From contig JAZGUH010000616.1 in NCBI GenBank assembly GCA_037893225.1, positions 1 through 64,000 of the forward strand: DNA of 64,000 nt. Reading direction: 5' to 3'. Below the pieces are notes generated by a model. The model ran no database searches. It was not told where the DNA came from and saw only the letters and a list, made by a program, of their open reading frames with translations. A program made the position numbers and the translations under genes. The DNA comes from Hippasteria phrygiana. Taxonomy: Eukaryota > Echinodermata > Asteroidea > Valvatida > Goniasteridae. Below, piece by piece: positions 14,161-26,371 of the stretch (the stretch's first letter is position 1; each line of letters begins with the position of its first letter).

Positions 14161-14181
14161 ATAATATTGCACATGCCTAAT

Positions 14182-15129
14182 GCCGCTATCACACCAAAAA
14201 GAATGAGCCTCCGAACGTTTCTCGAATAAAATATTTTTACTTGGTTCAGAATAGCACGAATAACGAGGGGAGCTAGGCAAATGCTTTCCGCATGCTCCTA
14301 GCATCCTCCTCGAATGCTTTCCGAATGCTTTCCGAACGGCTCGTTTGGTTTAATATCACACCGAATTCAAAAGCAACGCTTTCCGATTCCTTTCCGAACG
14401 CTCTCCGAATCGGTCGGACGCTCTCGAATAGCCAGTTTCCTTTCCGTTTGCCACAAGTTGAATGAAATCATCGTCGAAACCATGGCTTTATATCAGGAAA
14501 CGGCGGACGTTTGGAATGGATTCGTTCTGTTCTATGTAGGTTCTATTTGGGTTCGAGCTGCGTTCGTTATGTTCGAGCTCTGTTCGAGGTACGTTCGTGA
14601 TGTTCGGGTCACTCGTTAAGGAATCGGAAAGCGTGCGACAAGCGTTCGGCCAATTCGAGCTACGTTCTACATGTTCTACATAGGGCTGCGTGCGAGCTGG
14701 AGGTGGCACAGTTCGCGATATGGGACCCTGCATTCGTTATAAATTATCGGTAAATACTGAAACCATTCGCGATGTTCGAGCTATGTTCGGGCTGTTCGGA
14801 AGCAATACTGAACCCACCTTCCTCCTCAAATGCTCCTATAGAACGCTTTCCGAACCCTTTCCGAACAGGCAGTTTCTTCTTAGAATACAGCTCGAACGCT
14901 TCCCGAACGGGGCAATTTGTCTCATTCGGGAGGCCCAAAAGAAAATTATTTTGAACCTGCGCAAAATAATTCTCGGCCTCGCCGAATGTCATTCCGAATG
15001 AGCACCAACTGGCCAAACCTTCCTAGAACATGACGAACGCTCCTCGAACCCACCTCGAACCAAAAACGAATGTCAAGAATTTTATTCGAGAAACGTTCGG
15101 AGGCTCATTCTTTTTGGTGTGACAGCGGC
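14182..15129 (+). mobile_element. 0.95-kb element with 50-base TIRs and an interior of TTCCGAA/GTTCG words
   Basis: Bases 14182-14232 and 15079-15129 are inverted repeats with about one mismatch (starts GCCGCTATCACACC and GCCGCTGTCACACC). The interior has no coding domain. It is packed with GCTTTCCGAA, GTTCGAGCT, CGAACG and related words, TTCC-type on the left, GTTCGAG in the middle and CGAAC on the right. It starts 17 bases after TIR element copy A. The target-site duplication is unclear. Confidence 0.8.
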
Positions 15130-15555
15130 TTTTAGTTAAGATAATTAGGAGACTGGCCGGTCACGTGAGAGGGTTTAACCAACAACAGGGAAAACGGCAT
15201 TGGTATAGAGCTGACAACATATTTCAAGACAGTCTTCATACTTTGTGTGATTCAACATAATGCATGAAATAACACACTTGTGAAAGTTTGAGCTCAATCC
15301 GTCATGCAAGTCCCTAGAAAATATTGTCAAAATCCATTCTTTTTACGGAACTTTTTGGCAGGTTCATATGTGCTTCTGTCGATTGTTGAAATCCAAATAA
15401 GCCACGGCGTTCTGGGAGGTCTACAGATACAATTTTAATGACAGCATTTCAGATGGAATTATTACTCAGGAGGATTGATACTGTATCATCTTTAAAAACA
15501 GTAAGCTTTCAGATTGAAACTAATAAATTTGCTTTTGATCATGACGAAAGCTACA

Positions 15556-15759
15556 CACTGCAAAAACTGTGTTTAGCAATTAAACACTTTTCTAAACACT
15601 TTCTTGCTGTCAGTTTGTAAAGACGTTCATTTACGGATAGTGTTACTTTTTAGCCATTGAACATTGACTTTTAGGGATTGTTTAATATTTAGCTTCTAAA
15701 CATGTTTACAAACTGATAGCAAGATTGTGTTTAATTGTTAAACACAGTTTTTAGAGTGT
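15556..15759 (+). mobile_element. Small TIR element (MITE) with about 60-base arms
   Basis: The left arm has AAAAACTGTGTTTAGCAATT and TTGCTGTCAGTTTGTAAA. The right arm is the complement with AACTGATAGCAAGA and AATTGTTAAACACAG. Starts and ends are CACTG and AGTGT. There is no coding potential. Confidence 0.75.
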
Positions 15760-15896
15760 ACCTTTACAATCAAATAGAAATACAATTTGGGATTTGGTTT
15801 CATTTTCCACAAGTATAGTTTCGGAAAATACCCGCAAAGGCCTTAGAAATCGGATCCCTCGTTGGGCGTAAGCTTCTAAGGTCCGTGTTGGATGTA

Positions 15897-15973
15897 AGTT
15901 TGTTTGTTTGTTTGTTTGTTTGTTTGTTTGTTTGTTTGTTTGTTTGTTTGTTTGTTTGTTTGTTTGTTTGTTT
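15897..15973 (+). repeat. (GTTT)n microsatellite
   Basis: About nineteen perfect copies of GTTT in a row. The poly-threonine/asparagine/lysine frames read from it are artefacts. Confidence 0.97.
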
Positions 15974-16031
15974 AAGAGTGTAGGTTTTGATAGGAGGGTG
16001 TGTGCGCCTTCTCAGTTGGCGGAGGTGGGCA

Positions 16032-16051
16032 GGGGGGGGGGGGGGGGGGGG
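16032..16051 (+). repeat. G20 homopolymer
   Basis: Twenty consecutive G, one of at least a dozen long G or C runs in the window (see findings). Confidence 0.95.
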
Positions 16052-17336
16052 TGGATTCAAGTGTGAGCTTCCTCTAAGGGCGTGAACCCCTCCAAAGATT
16101 ATGAGTCCTCTTCAAAGATTTGAGTTCCCCCTAAGGTTGTGATTCCCCTCCCCAGTAATATAAGCCCTTGTGTGGCAGGTGCAGCAAACTTGGAGAAGTT
16201 TGCCCTGATATATTTTACATTTGTAGGCCTACCGGTGACCGTCCGACGTTTGGAAGTCTTGCAACAGTAGGTATCGGCTTCCAAGTTTCCTTCCACGCAT
16301 TTTGACGGAAAAGGCTATAATGTGAATTCTATCCCAAGTCTGGGCCTCTTTAAACCCACCTCCTACACAGGCACCCAATCATGGAATAGATACCGATCAA
16401 ACCTGGTTCAAACGACAGCTCATTTTTGCCCAGCAGGGAAAAAGAGGGGGGGAAATCCAGATTACAAAGCCCAAGAGCTTTTATTATAGTGATGGAGCAA
16501 CCGATCTTAATCTCAGTTCGAGACCTATTGGATTAGTTCTCTAGCTCGCGACGGAAAACCCCCCCAGGCCATACACGCCTGCATCCATGGGCGACACTGT
16601 GTAATACCTGAGACAGTCTGTCTTGTAGGTTTTTTCTTCTACTTTCAAGGGCGTCTTTCAACGGTGTTTTCAGGCGAAATCCCCCTCTGCAAATCCCCCC
16701 TCCGATATGCGATAGCCCCACGCCTCGCTCGGAGCGGTGCCGGCGGAAATTGCGCGCCCGCGTCAGCCTCCGAGCTGCCAGTACGGGTTAGGCCTGATGG
16801 ACGGCCCCAGTCCTCGGGCAACAACCTCTTTTTCTTGTTCTTCTTTCTTCTCCCCCAATCGGTGATGCAGTCCGGTGATTTGTTAAATTGTTCCGCGGCT
16901 GACATTTCGGTGGCGATTTTCCTTTCGCTCTCGAATTTCAAAACAGTTTTGATGACTTTTGGACGATTGGCTGTGGACAGCCAATTTGAAGTCTGTTTCC
17001 AACGCAAGACTAGTCTGGGCTATTCGCTATTTTAAGCATAGAAATTGCATACTTGTTAACTCACTGGTAATAATTTTTTTAAATGGCAACCAACTAAAGC
17101 TCTGGTTGTGGAAAAAGCAAATGTTGGACAGGCTTTCAGTATTTGTTGCAACCTTTGTGAAATAGCAGAGGGCGCTCAAAGTTAGAACTATACACGTCAT
17201 GCGGAAGGTCCCATCTTTTATTTGCTTAATTTTGTCACGTTAAGCTTAAGCCATCTTCAATTTCCCTTTACAGAAGTTGATGAGACCAGCCTTGTCCGAG
17301 TCGAGCTTTTTGTCTAACAGCTTTGGCTTTACACTG
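16052..17336. other. Non-coding stretch with a CpG-rich patch at 16680-16930
   Basis: Open frames on both strands overlap in the CpG-rich patch but show no domain or splice support. The patch looks single-copy and may be regulatory. Confidence 0.5.
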
Positions 17337-17419
17337 AAACAAGACAAGACAAGACAAGACAAGACAAGACAAGACAAGACAAAACAAGACAAGACAAGAC
17401 AAGACAAGACAAGACAAGA
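17337..17419 (+). repeat. (ACAAG)n pentanucleotide microsatellite
   Basis: About sixteen copies of ACAAG with two interruptions (one AAAAC, one AGATA), directly followed by unique sequence. Confidence 0.97.
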
Positions 17420-20400
17420 TAAGATCACTTCTTTAATGCGTGTACGGCCTGCTTGAAATAAACTGGCACCCTCCACGTATCTAGGATCAGCACTGTGATC
17501 ATTGTGTTAGACTCTAGGTGCCAGACCAAGATGGCCACGCTCTCAGGCTGAGCTCATCACGAGGCAAGCTATAGAACGGCAACCACTATAGTCGATTTTC
17601 CATGGTAACCTGTGCACGAAATACATATTGGGTACCAGGCAAATCTACAAATGGTCGACAATGCATGCTCGCCTCTCGAACTTGCTTTATTCGAGTTGGG
17701 GATATGATCATTCCATGCGTATGGATCACTTCTTACGGCAGGTCATTACACCCAGGCATTTCGAATTACAAGCCAGGCAGGTGGCTGAGGGGATGGGACG
17801 GGGCCCTCAGTCTCCATTCTGCGAGATTTACGCAGTCATCTTAGCAGCAAAATAACTTCTGACGCATTCTTCCTAAAATGTATCTTCTTATCTTAAGTTC
17901 CATGGGCATGCGTGCTCGTCCCTTCGACATGCGTTTGTATTACTTGAAAATTCCAGCCGTTCGTATTCAGAACAACAACCTAAAAAACAATTCTCGTAAA
18001 TGTTATTTTGATAAGGATGAAATTATAAAGCGAGTTTATCCATTTAAATAATGTAAATGTTACAGATCAAATAATCGTAGTACACGAACTTTAATGAATT
18101 GTATTTCTTGCCGAATTCAAGCATTTGAGAGATTCATTTGACAACATTCACGTGAAAATAATAATAATAGATTTTGAAATAGTTTTGAAAGTAGGACACT
18201 GAGTCAGATGTCTTTACACATGGTCAGTGATAGGTCATACTGAATTTTTGCGATTGTTTTGTGAAATTACCAATTTTCTTGAAGTGATAATTCGTTTTAC
18301 TCCTTCTACTTTTGTTCCTTTTCTAAGCTTTTTCTATTTTGCCTGCCACATTCAGATTTTAACAGGCGAAACTGTCACTTTTAATAAAAACACCGTATCA
18401 GTTAAATAACAATTTTGCATTGATTCGCTAAAAAAAAACACTGATTATGACGACTGCAAAAGGAGTTTTAAATATTTATTCTTCTTCAATTTTAGCGCAT
18501 GCACACGTAAACCTATTTAGATTGCCTATTTTGTCCGTTTCTGGTGTGCGCAAGATTATGAAGAGTGCAGCTAAGCTTGCTTAACAATTCGCGAAACCCC
18601 AAAATGGCAATTTGTCTTTCTACCAATTTCATACGTTTTTCGAAACAGCCAAGTCAAGCGTACCGTACAACAATCTAGCAAAAAACCTTTTACCTATAAT
18701 AATCAATTGCTTTGGCCGGATGAAACGACACAAACAAAATCCATTTCTCGCATAAAACCTCTCATCCCGAGTGCTTTAATGACTTGGATAGGATTTGATC
18801 TCGATAATAAATATTCCGGGGAGCTCTGATGACAAGCCATCGGTGTGACCCCGTCGTCTGGGCTCCCAGGCCCCGGCACTTAACTCATCCATGCCCGGCT
18901 CGAACTCCCGGCGTCTCGGCCAAATTAATTTCCGAAAATTGTCTCAAGTTCTTCGATTTTTTTCATCCCCCAACCCCGTGATTTCCACTCTCGTACCCAT
19001 CATCTAAACATGTCCGTTTGTGAAATTACCAATTTTCTTGAGACGATGATTTTTTTTACCTCTTCCACTTTTTTTCTTTTTCTTCTTTCTTCACCTGCTC
19101 CTCTCAAGACTCTCGCGAGCGGCGAAGAGGGGAAAATTCTTCTTACACGACCCCGTCCTCCGCTGTCAGATTAATCGGCGGAGATTGAGGGACCTTAATT
19201 TTCTGTAATTACAGTCGGCCCGTCTTCAAAAAGGCTTGGTCGGATTTACGGTGTAGCGGCGAGGACTCGCGAGAGCTAGGCGAAATAGGCCCGTCACGAC
19301 CGTCAGCAGGTATACGCGCTGCCAGCCAGCCAGCCAGCCAGCGCCGTGAAAAGGTATTGGTTGTTCGCGCTTGTCATGTACACACGCTAAAGACACGTAG
19401 GCTACAGCTTAGGTTTATGGCAGAAACATTAAAGCTGCTTTTTCTATAACGGGGGAAATCAGGTTCGTACAGAAATCTCCATTTCTACAGGCCTGCTAGC
19501 TACCTTATTATAAGAAATCGACTATAAAACACCTCAAGCTGGGAACAATTTATTAAATGATCGTTTGTAATCAGAAACGATTTAAACAATAACACGAAGA
19601 TCAAAAATTAAGGGTCATTGATGAGCAGACACAGGTCATACTCATAGGCCTAATAGACAGAAGTTTTTCTTTCCCACACAATCAAGTAAAACACCTACTA
19701 TTTTATAAGTTACTACAGTGACTAAAAGAATAAACAAAGATTTTTTTCAAAAATGAAAATTGACAGTTAAAATGAAAGTGTTCAGCTTTTTGACTCGGGC
19801 CAATTTAAATAGGTTTGCTCGGCTACTCAACAAGCCATCATCAACGGTAATTGGTTGTATGGGTATTACCATACAAGTCTAAAACTAGGAAAAAATATCC
19901 TGCTTCTTCGCCAACGCTGCAAGAACCGTGGTGTTAAATTAACACCAGGTGTCATTTATATTGACCTATTCGTCCAATATGGATACCAAATGGTGTTAAT
20001 TTAATACCACAATGAGAATCACAATTCACTTCGCGGAAACAACGTGAGATGTTTCGCTATACAAAAAGATCGTGTATTTTGACATCTATGGAAATGTATC
20101 CTTTGAAAATATAACGATCGGGTCTTAGGTTAGGCCTATGGCCCAGCGGCCAATGTCATGGAGCGGTTGAGTCCCTAATTTTGCTACACATATACAATTC
20201 GCTTTAATAGCAAAAACATGGCATCATCCTAAATCCCGCGTGATGTATGTGGCTTGGAATTGACTCTGTAAAATTTGCTAAGCAACATATTTCAGCAGCT
20301 CCATGATCCCATACGAATTCCCACTGGAAATTCCCATTGGTTATTCCATGGGCTCCCATTGGTGGATTTAGCCGTGCCTTGGAATATTTCCCATGAGTAA

Positions 20401-20761
20401 AGCATATGGGATGTTTTCCTCAGCAGCAACATCCCTTACAAAAAAATGGCAATATTCTATTTACCATGGGTTTTTCACGTGTCTTCCGTCAACACCAGGC
20501 GATGGCGTTTTCACCAATTATTCCGTGTTTACACTTGGTTCTTAATTAACATCTTCTTTATATGTTGCAAATGTTTTAGCTTTTTGTCGTGCATGCCGTG
20601 ATGGAAAACAATTACAGTGCTATTCGCACAATTTATATAAATTGTATTCTTTACAATTAAAGCAAGACTAAGATTTGTCAACAAATTATTTTAAAAATCA
20701 CAGAATTACGTTTAAGACTTAAAATTAGGATTTTGAAAATAACCGTATAGAGCCTACTATA
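17420..20761. other. Non-coding stretch; candidate regulatory patch 18.75-19.35 kb
   Basis: No exon is supported. Sequence 18755-18960 and 19095-19345 is CpG-rich, with homeodomain-type words (TTAATCGG, CTGTAATTACAG) and a short GCCA microsatellite at 19321-19341. A small inverted repeat lies near 19929-20015 (GTGGTGTTAAATTAACACC and its partner). Confidence 0.5.
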
Positions 20762-21242
20762 CAGTGTGTCTCACAAAAAAGGAAACTCATCTTATCAGGT
20801 AAATTACTTATTAATCAAAAATTATTTCTTCAAAAGTGTATACCGTATTAGAAAGTTCATTCTATCCTCTTTCATGGACACCAAAAGTATGATGGGATGG
20901 TCATGGATGACCGAGCAGAGGCAATCCAAATTCATAGTGTCAGAACGGGTGGTTGGTGTGTTACAATGGGAGGGAATCTGTTATGTAACAAACAGACCTC
21001 CTTATTCCTTGAGTCATGATGTGTACATAAATGCCCCACTTATCCCGAACAAAACCAAATCTGAAACAGCAACTTCAAATTATATCTGATCAGTCATGCA
21101 TGATGCTACCATCATAATTTCATATCATATGAAAAAGGACAAGATGATCTTTCACCTGAACATACCATTATGGGGAATCAAATATTTGGTTGCTGGGTAA
21201 TTTACCTGAAAAAATAGGTTTCCTTTTTTGTGGGACACACTG
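20762..21242 (+). mobile_element. 481-base TIR element (MITE)
   Basis: The ends match as inverted repeats for about 45 bases: CAGTGTGTCTCACAAAAAAG at the left and the complement of CTTTTTTGTGGGACACACTG at the right, then GGAAAC and CAGGTAAATTAC. The 107-codon frame inside overlaps the left TIR and shows no transposase motif. Confidence 0.85.
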
Positions 21243-21540
21243 CCTCCTGATCTGCATATTTTTCCAATGATCTTTCCGTTCGTTCACATGGTGTATTACA
21301 AACTGTCCGCGGTGTTCACACGGGGCAACCAGGGTGTTTAGAGAAGCCAACAAGCTTCCCATAAGTCCCCATGGATTCCCTACGGTATCCCATGGGAAAC
21401 CCATTGGACACCAAAGAATGTTTTTGCTGTGATACCGGTAATGCATAGTTTAACAATCACTCCCCCTACCCCCGTTGTATCGTTTTGTACCGTATGTTCA
21501 GTGTTCTCTAAGAGCCTGTACCAGCGCCAGTGAAAACAGA

Positions 21541-21627
21541 AGTCCAAAATTTGGTGCTGGGGTTGGACTCGAACCCACGACCTCCTGTTTTCTATTGCAG
21601 CTGTCTTAACCACTCCACCATCGGGCT
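21541..21627 (-). repeat. tRNA-like SINE head
   Basis: On the minus strand an A-box TGGTGGAGTGG and a B-box GGTTCGAGTCC are spaced as in a tRNA gene. The acceptor arms do not pair, so it is a pseudo-tRNA or SINE head, not a functional tRNA. Confidence 0.55.
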
Positions 21628-24373
21628 TAGCGAAATCAGCTAGCTTATTCGAATTCTGTATTATAATTTATAAATTATGTATTTGTGTTTATCTCTCCAT
21701 CTGGGTCGAAACCGCTCCGCCCGTTTTGAAGATGGAATAGTGTGATGGTGTGAATGGAATTATGTATCTGGGCATAATTTCTGTATCCTGGCTTTGAATA
21801 AGAGCGTTAGCACTACAGCATGCAAATGAACAAAATTTCATATTTTTTCTCTAGAAATAACAAAAGAAAATACAATTTTATGAAAAACACGTGTCCCCGA
21901 TTCCTTACGTATTTTTGTTAATTATCAGAGCCAACCATTTTGTGTACTTGGCTTACTAAAACCATACGAAAATCTGCACAAACATATATTCAAGGTCATT
22001 GAGTTCAGCGGATAAGATATTTATTTAGTCCCGGTTCCATTTGTATCGCACATCAGCCCCTGGTCGACCCGGAGTACGCGAGATTCACTTAACGTCCGCC
22101 GTAATTCAGCTCATGTCGCCAGTCAAGCAAGATGCACGTATAATACGCACGAACCACGGCCCACTCCGCGGCACAGGAATTTTCTACACGACCGCTCCAT
22201 GAGTGCCCCCCGCCAATCACGGCTGTTTATGCATGAGTTGGCCGGCTATTGTTTCGGCTAATGGACGGCATCTTTAATGGAAACACAGCATAATAATAGA
22301 TCGGTAAACTAAATTTGAACCGTGATTATTGGCAATTTTCCCTCCCTGGTTTATTCCATGTTTTTTTAAGGATGGCTGCAGTATATTGATGGGCTAAAAT
22401 GCGATTTTTTTCCCACCATAGGCCCCTATAAAGGAAATCATTTTGTCATGTTCTGCCATCTGCCTATTTTGGTGTTGTTGGTACTCCGTAACTCTGAATC
22501 TCTTATTTCTCAAAAAAGAATTCATCCCCTTTTTCAAATTGAAATAATTCTTTAGGTCTGCACAATTGAACATTATCGCCAATTTTAGTGAAAATACTCA
22601 CGCGTTTCCCTCCTTGTAAAAAACTGGTTTAAGAAGGAAGAATTATGCCTACTAATTTTAAATAAATTTCAGGAGTACAAAAATCGGCTTAACTAAAAGC
22701 TGAACCCCAGCTTTGAACCAGTTTCCAGAATAGGCTATATATGCCAATCGAATTTTAATAGGTTAGACTTTAGGCCTACTTAAAATGATGTACAGAAATG
22801 AATCTCGATTACCCTTTTTTTGTTCAAAAATTCTTCTGACGACATTTCTCAAAAAAGGACAATCACATTTACTTTATTGTATGATAGGCCTATAGCTCAG
22901 GTAAATGACGACAAACGAAGCTGATTAGTTTCTGATAGCTTGATGCATTTAATAACTGAGATGATACCAGTGCCAATCCTTCTAAGAAAACTTTCCGTCT
23001 GAAATGCTGTCATCTTCGAAAAAAATGTATTTGAAGATCTCGCAAAAAAATGCCGTGCAAGCGCTTATTTTGATCTCAACAATCGAAACAGCAGCGCATA
23101 ATGAACGTGCATGCACAAAATTAGTGTTCAAACTATACAGCTATATTAAATAGCTCTCTAGTTCAGAACGTTTTGCAGTATTTCCTCGCGACTCGCATGA
23201 GGTATTGAGCTCTAATTTGACAGGTTTGTTTAATATTTTATGTATAGGGGCCTACGTTGAATTACAGTTTTTCTTTCCAGTTACCGGACTTCAGCATTTC
23301 AGACTGAATTCAAGTTGAGATTTTTTTTTACATATTTTCTCCCTCGAATTGCGCCAAAATTTGGCAAGTGTAGAACGGTTGCTGTACGGGATACGTTTAA
23401 ATGTGCAGCATGACTATACGGCGGCGTGGAATACAGATCGGCATTGCCTGTATATGATGTAGGCACCGGTAAGCCATACACGAGCATAATCAGTCATGTT
23501 GTTCCATGGAGCTCTTCTCGAAAGTAAAGACTGAATCATTCTGCTGATCTTCTAAGATGCGATGAATATTTGCCTCAAAAAATATTAAATAGCCTAAAGG
23601 TGTATCCGAGTTCAACCCAAATTTTACTCGATTGGATATCGTTTGAAAATGTTATTTCTTTATCTATAGTCCCAAATAGTCTTTCTGTTTTATTTTCTCT
23701 TTAGTATATCTATTACGCTTAAATATCTTTGAGTACAACTGCCATGAAGAGAAATTAAATGGGACTAAATGAAAAATGAATGAACAAATTGGTGTTGTTG
23801 ATATGCTGTGAAGTACGTATGTCGAATAGCGATTTCAATTATACATTATTTGTTTTCATTTCTTCTGTGGTATCCGGTACCCGCAATTAAACCCTACATG
23901 ATTTGTTGGTACTTCCTTGCTACTGTGTGTGTTGATTTGGCGCAACAGCTTAATATATAGTTTTGATGTTTTATATACAAATGTTTTAAGAACCCATTAC
24001 TATCATTTGTAAACAACAGTAGTAAAACAAATTTGACGTATTGCTATTTGTGTGTTTGTGTAATAAATCATTCAATTCTTTCCCAAACTTGGCCGGCATC
24101 ATTTTGGTTTAAACAAACAAATATATAAATGGCAATTTCAACACTGGCTTGCAGTGAAAATTAATCTTCCGTTTTTGAGCTGTTTTTGTGGGCCCGCTAG
24201 TTTTGGGGAAACTATTTCAGTCTATTAACAGTATTGCAATTTTCATAAACAAAGACGCACCCCTGGGCGGTATGTATGCGATGTTGTAAAATGCAGGTGT
24301 AAATGGCGCCACCCAACGTCAATTGTAACACCGATAAAAGCTGGCAAAACATATTACTAACATCTTTTAAACA
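21628..24373. other. Non-coding stretch with a candidate regulatory block at 22.05-22.35 kb
   Basis: No exon is supported. The block is CpG-rich and unique-looking, and it contains a POU-like TTTATGCATGAG, a SOX-like CTATTGTTT and a CCAAT word within about 90 bases. The rest is AT-rich. Confidence 0.45.
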
Positions 24374-24447
24374 TTTTCAAAGTGAACAATCTACAAGGGA
24401 AACTGACTAAGTAAATTTGAATACATGTTCAAAGTGAACAAAGAAAC

Positions 24448-24520
24448 TGGCAGGAGCGGGATTCGAACCTGCGACCTCCGGGTTACCGTACCGGCGCTCT
24501 ACCAACTGAGCTATCTTGCC
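24448..24520 (-). tRNA. tRNA-like element (Thr-GGU-like by position), probably pseudo
   Basis: 73 bases with intact A-box (TAGCTCAGTTGG) and B-box (GGTTCGAATCC), 6 of 7 acceptor pairs, an intact D stem and 4 of 5 pairs in the anticodon and T stems. Position 33 is C rather than U. It is part of a dispersed retroposon, so most likely a promoter relic. Confidence 0.35.
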
Positions 24521-24760
24521 CTATGTTGGCGGTTTCCCAAATTGTCAGTATCTTTGTTCGGGTGGGCGCTAGTCAGAAGTCATAAACCCAGAATGCCGTA
24601 TAGCCAGGGATCACACCCAATTTTACGATACAACCTGGGAAGCGACCTTGTGGGGATCACTCAATTAGGATACGACTTTTTAACTTATAATTCGTCAAAC
24701 AATCCACAAGGGAAACTGACTAGGTAAATTTGAATACATTTTCAAAGTGAACAAAGAAAC

Positions 24761-24833
24761 TGGCAGGAGCGGGATTCGAACCTGCGACCTCCGGGTTACC
24801 GTACCGGCGCAATACCAAATGAGCTATCTTGCC
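24761..24833 (-). tRNA. tRNA-like element in the second tandem unit, pseudo
   Basis: Same sequence as the neighbouring unit, with substitutions in the D-arm (CATTTGG in place of CAGTTGG) that spoil the A-box. The B-box is intact. Confidence 0.25.
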
Positions 24834-25059
24834 CTATGTTGGCGGTCTCCCAAATTGTCAGTATCTTTGTTCGGGTGGGCGCTAGTCAGAAGGCATAAAC
24901 CCAGAATGCCGTATAGCCAGGGATCACACCAAAATTTACGATACAACCTGGGAAGCGACATTGTAGGGATCACTCAATGAGGATACGACTTTTAAACATG
25001 CCAGCCAATCCTTATTACGCCACATTCTATAATAACAAGGGGGTACCCGGGTTAGGCCT

Positions 25060-26364
25060 AAGGTAAATCAGTTTTTAAAAAAGTTGGACAATTCATGCTC
25101 CAATGCGTAATCCATGATCTGTACATTCAACGCGCATTTTAGAATTGACTGCACACGGGGCAGCTTTAAAGTTTTATCTTTAACGATTGTTTTTGTAAGG
25201 CCGTGGTATTTGCTGTTGGAGTATCGCCTCGTGACGCATGTCACCACACAACAGTAACGACCCAACAAATGGCAAACAAATTGAGCAGTCCGTGACAATG
25301 TAGGCCAAGGCTCCAATTTTATTTTTAAGACTCGAGAAAGCAGAGACGTCTGGCGCCTGCCACACCGCGGCCATCGCATGCCGACCGTGTTCGGCGGGCC
25401 AGCTCGCGCCGAGTTCAAGACCAAATACACAGCCGGGACCCGGCCCCGTCGACGCGCTAACGCCGGGTTTGTTACGTGGTTACGCCATCGTACTACACGC
25501 TACCCAGTCATGTCACGCCGTGAACCCAGCGCGAATTATGTAATACACACGGGGCGAATCGCAGCGGCGGGGCCGGTTTACGCCGCGGGTTCCTCGGTCC
25601 TCGTAATTGGCGATCTTGATATCGCAGCGGGCCGCTGACGCCAGCCGAAGTAAGCTTGTAGAGGGGAATTGCCGTGCTTAAACGAGTCTTTCACGAGACA
25701 AGGGGAGAAAAAAAACAGATGACCCGTTCAAGGGCACAGGCGAAATTCCACACGGTACACGTCTCTTCAGAATTTCATGGGAAAAGCTTATGCAAATCAG
25801 TAGGAATCATGCGCACCCAATCGCCAATCACAGTGCGGCGAGGACGGGATTATATACACGTTCAGGGGCCAACCGTGCGCAGAAGACATGCTCGGAGGTC
25901 ATGCCAGCGCCAACTGTCTGTACGTGTCATGTCAATCAACCGTCCCTTTATCTGTCAGTCATATTAAGTAGGCCGGCCAGGCCCCGCCTTGTGTCACAAG
26001 CGGCAGTGTTCAACATTGTAGCGAATTTCCTGTTTTGATTGACGGGCATAGGACACTGCTTCTATCTCTCATCACGACCAAGGCAATCTTAGGCTATTAC
26101 CCGAGGCAAAGTATAGACTCAAATAGGGCTCATCAGACGAGTCACTAAAATAAAACCGAGGTTTCTGATTAATAGCCAACTTGACGATAACAAGTTGTGT
26201 TTTTTACACTTATCACAAAGAGAACAGGCGAACCGTGGGCGTACTAAAACAGTACACAAATTGATTAGTATGCCATTTTTTTCAAGCTTTAATAATGTTT
26301 GGAAATAGCTGTAAAAGAACACATTATCAAAATGAATTATCAAAAAGTCTGAGGTAACAAATTA
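25060..26364. other. CpG-rich unique block, no gene seen
   Basis: Bases 25345-25660 are strongly CpG-rich, and 25760-25990 is moderately so with CCAAT-type and GGATTA words. The open frames on both strands are composition artefacts. This could be a promoter or enhancer of a gene outside the window. Confidence 0.45.
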
Positions 26365-26371
26365 GGTCGAC

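Larger units (their letters stand above)
13455..14164 (+). mobile_element. TIR element, family 2 copy A, with recombinase-like relic and hairpin
   Basis: It begins TTATACAAAGCCTGAATAAA and ends CATTATTTGTATAA, flanked by TA on both sides (13453-13454, 14165-14166). Inside are a small palindrome (13573-13606, GTTCTATCAAACG and its complement), a coding relic (13736-13999), an internal inverted copy of the left end near 13976, and a 160-base hairpin (14001-14160). Copy B at 35810-39926 is the same element in reverse orientation, split by a LINE. The superfamily is unassigned. Confidence 0.75.
24374..24988 (-). mobile_element. tRNA-like retroposon, tandem copy (two full tRNA-like units plus partial)
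   Basis: Two units of about 315 bases plus a shortened terminal unit, minus orientation. The 3-prime end is GTTCACTTTGAAAATG, as in the other copies; the 5-prime end lies inside the body. CTTTTAAACA flanks both sides (24364-24373 and 24989-24998), a probable target-site duplication, although part of it resembles the element body. tRNA-like segments are at 24448-24520 and 24761-24833. Confidence 0.8.

Noticed and set aside
16645..17035. Overlapping frames of about 120 codons on both strands
   Set aside because: Both strands being open is a sign of CpG-rich composition; no recognisable protein on either.
25068..25967. Several frames of 80-120 codons around the CpG-rich block
   Set aside because: Frames overlap on both strands and contain arginine/alanine-rich low-information sequence.
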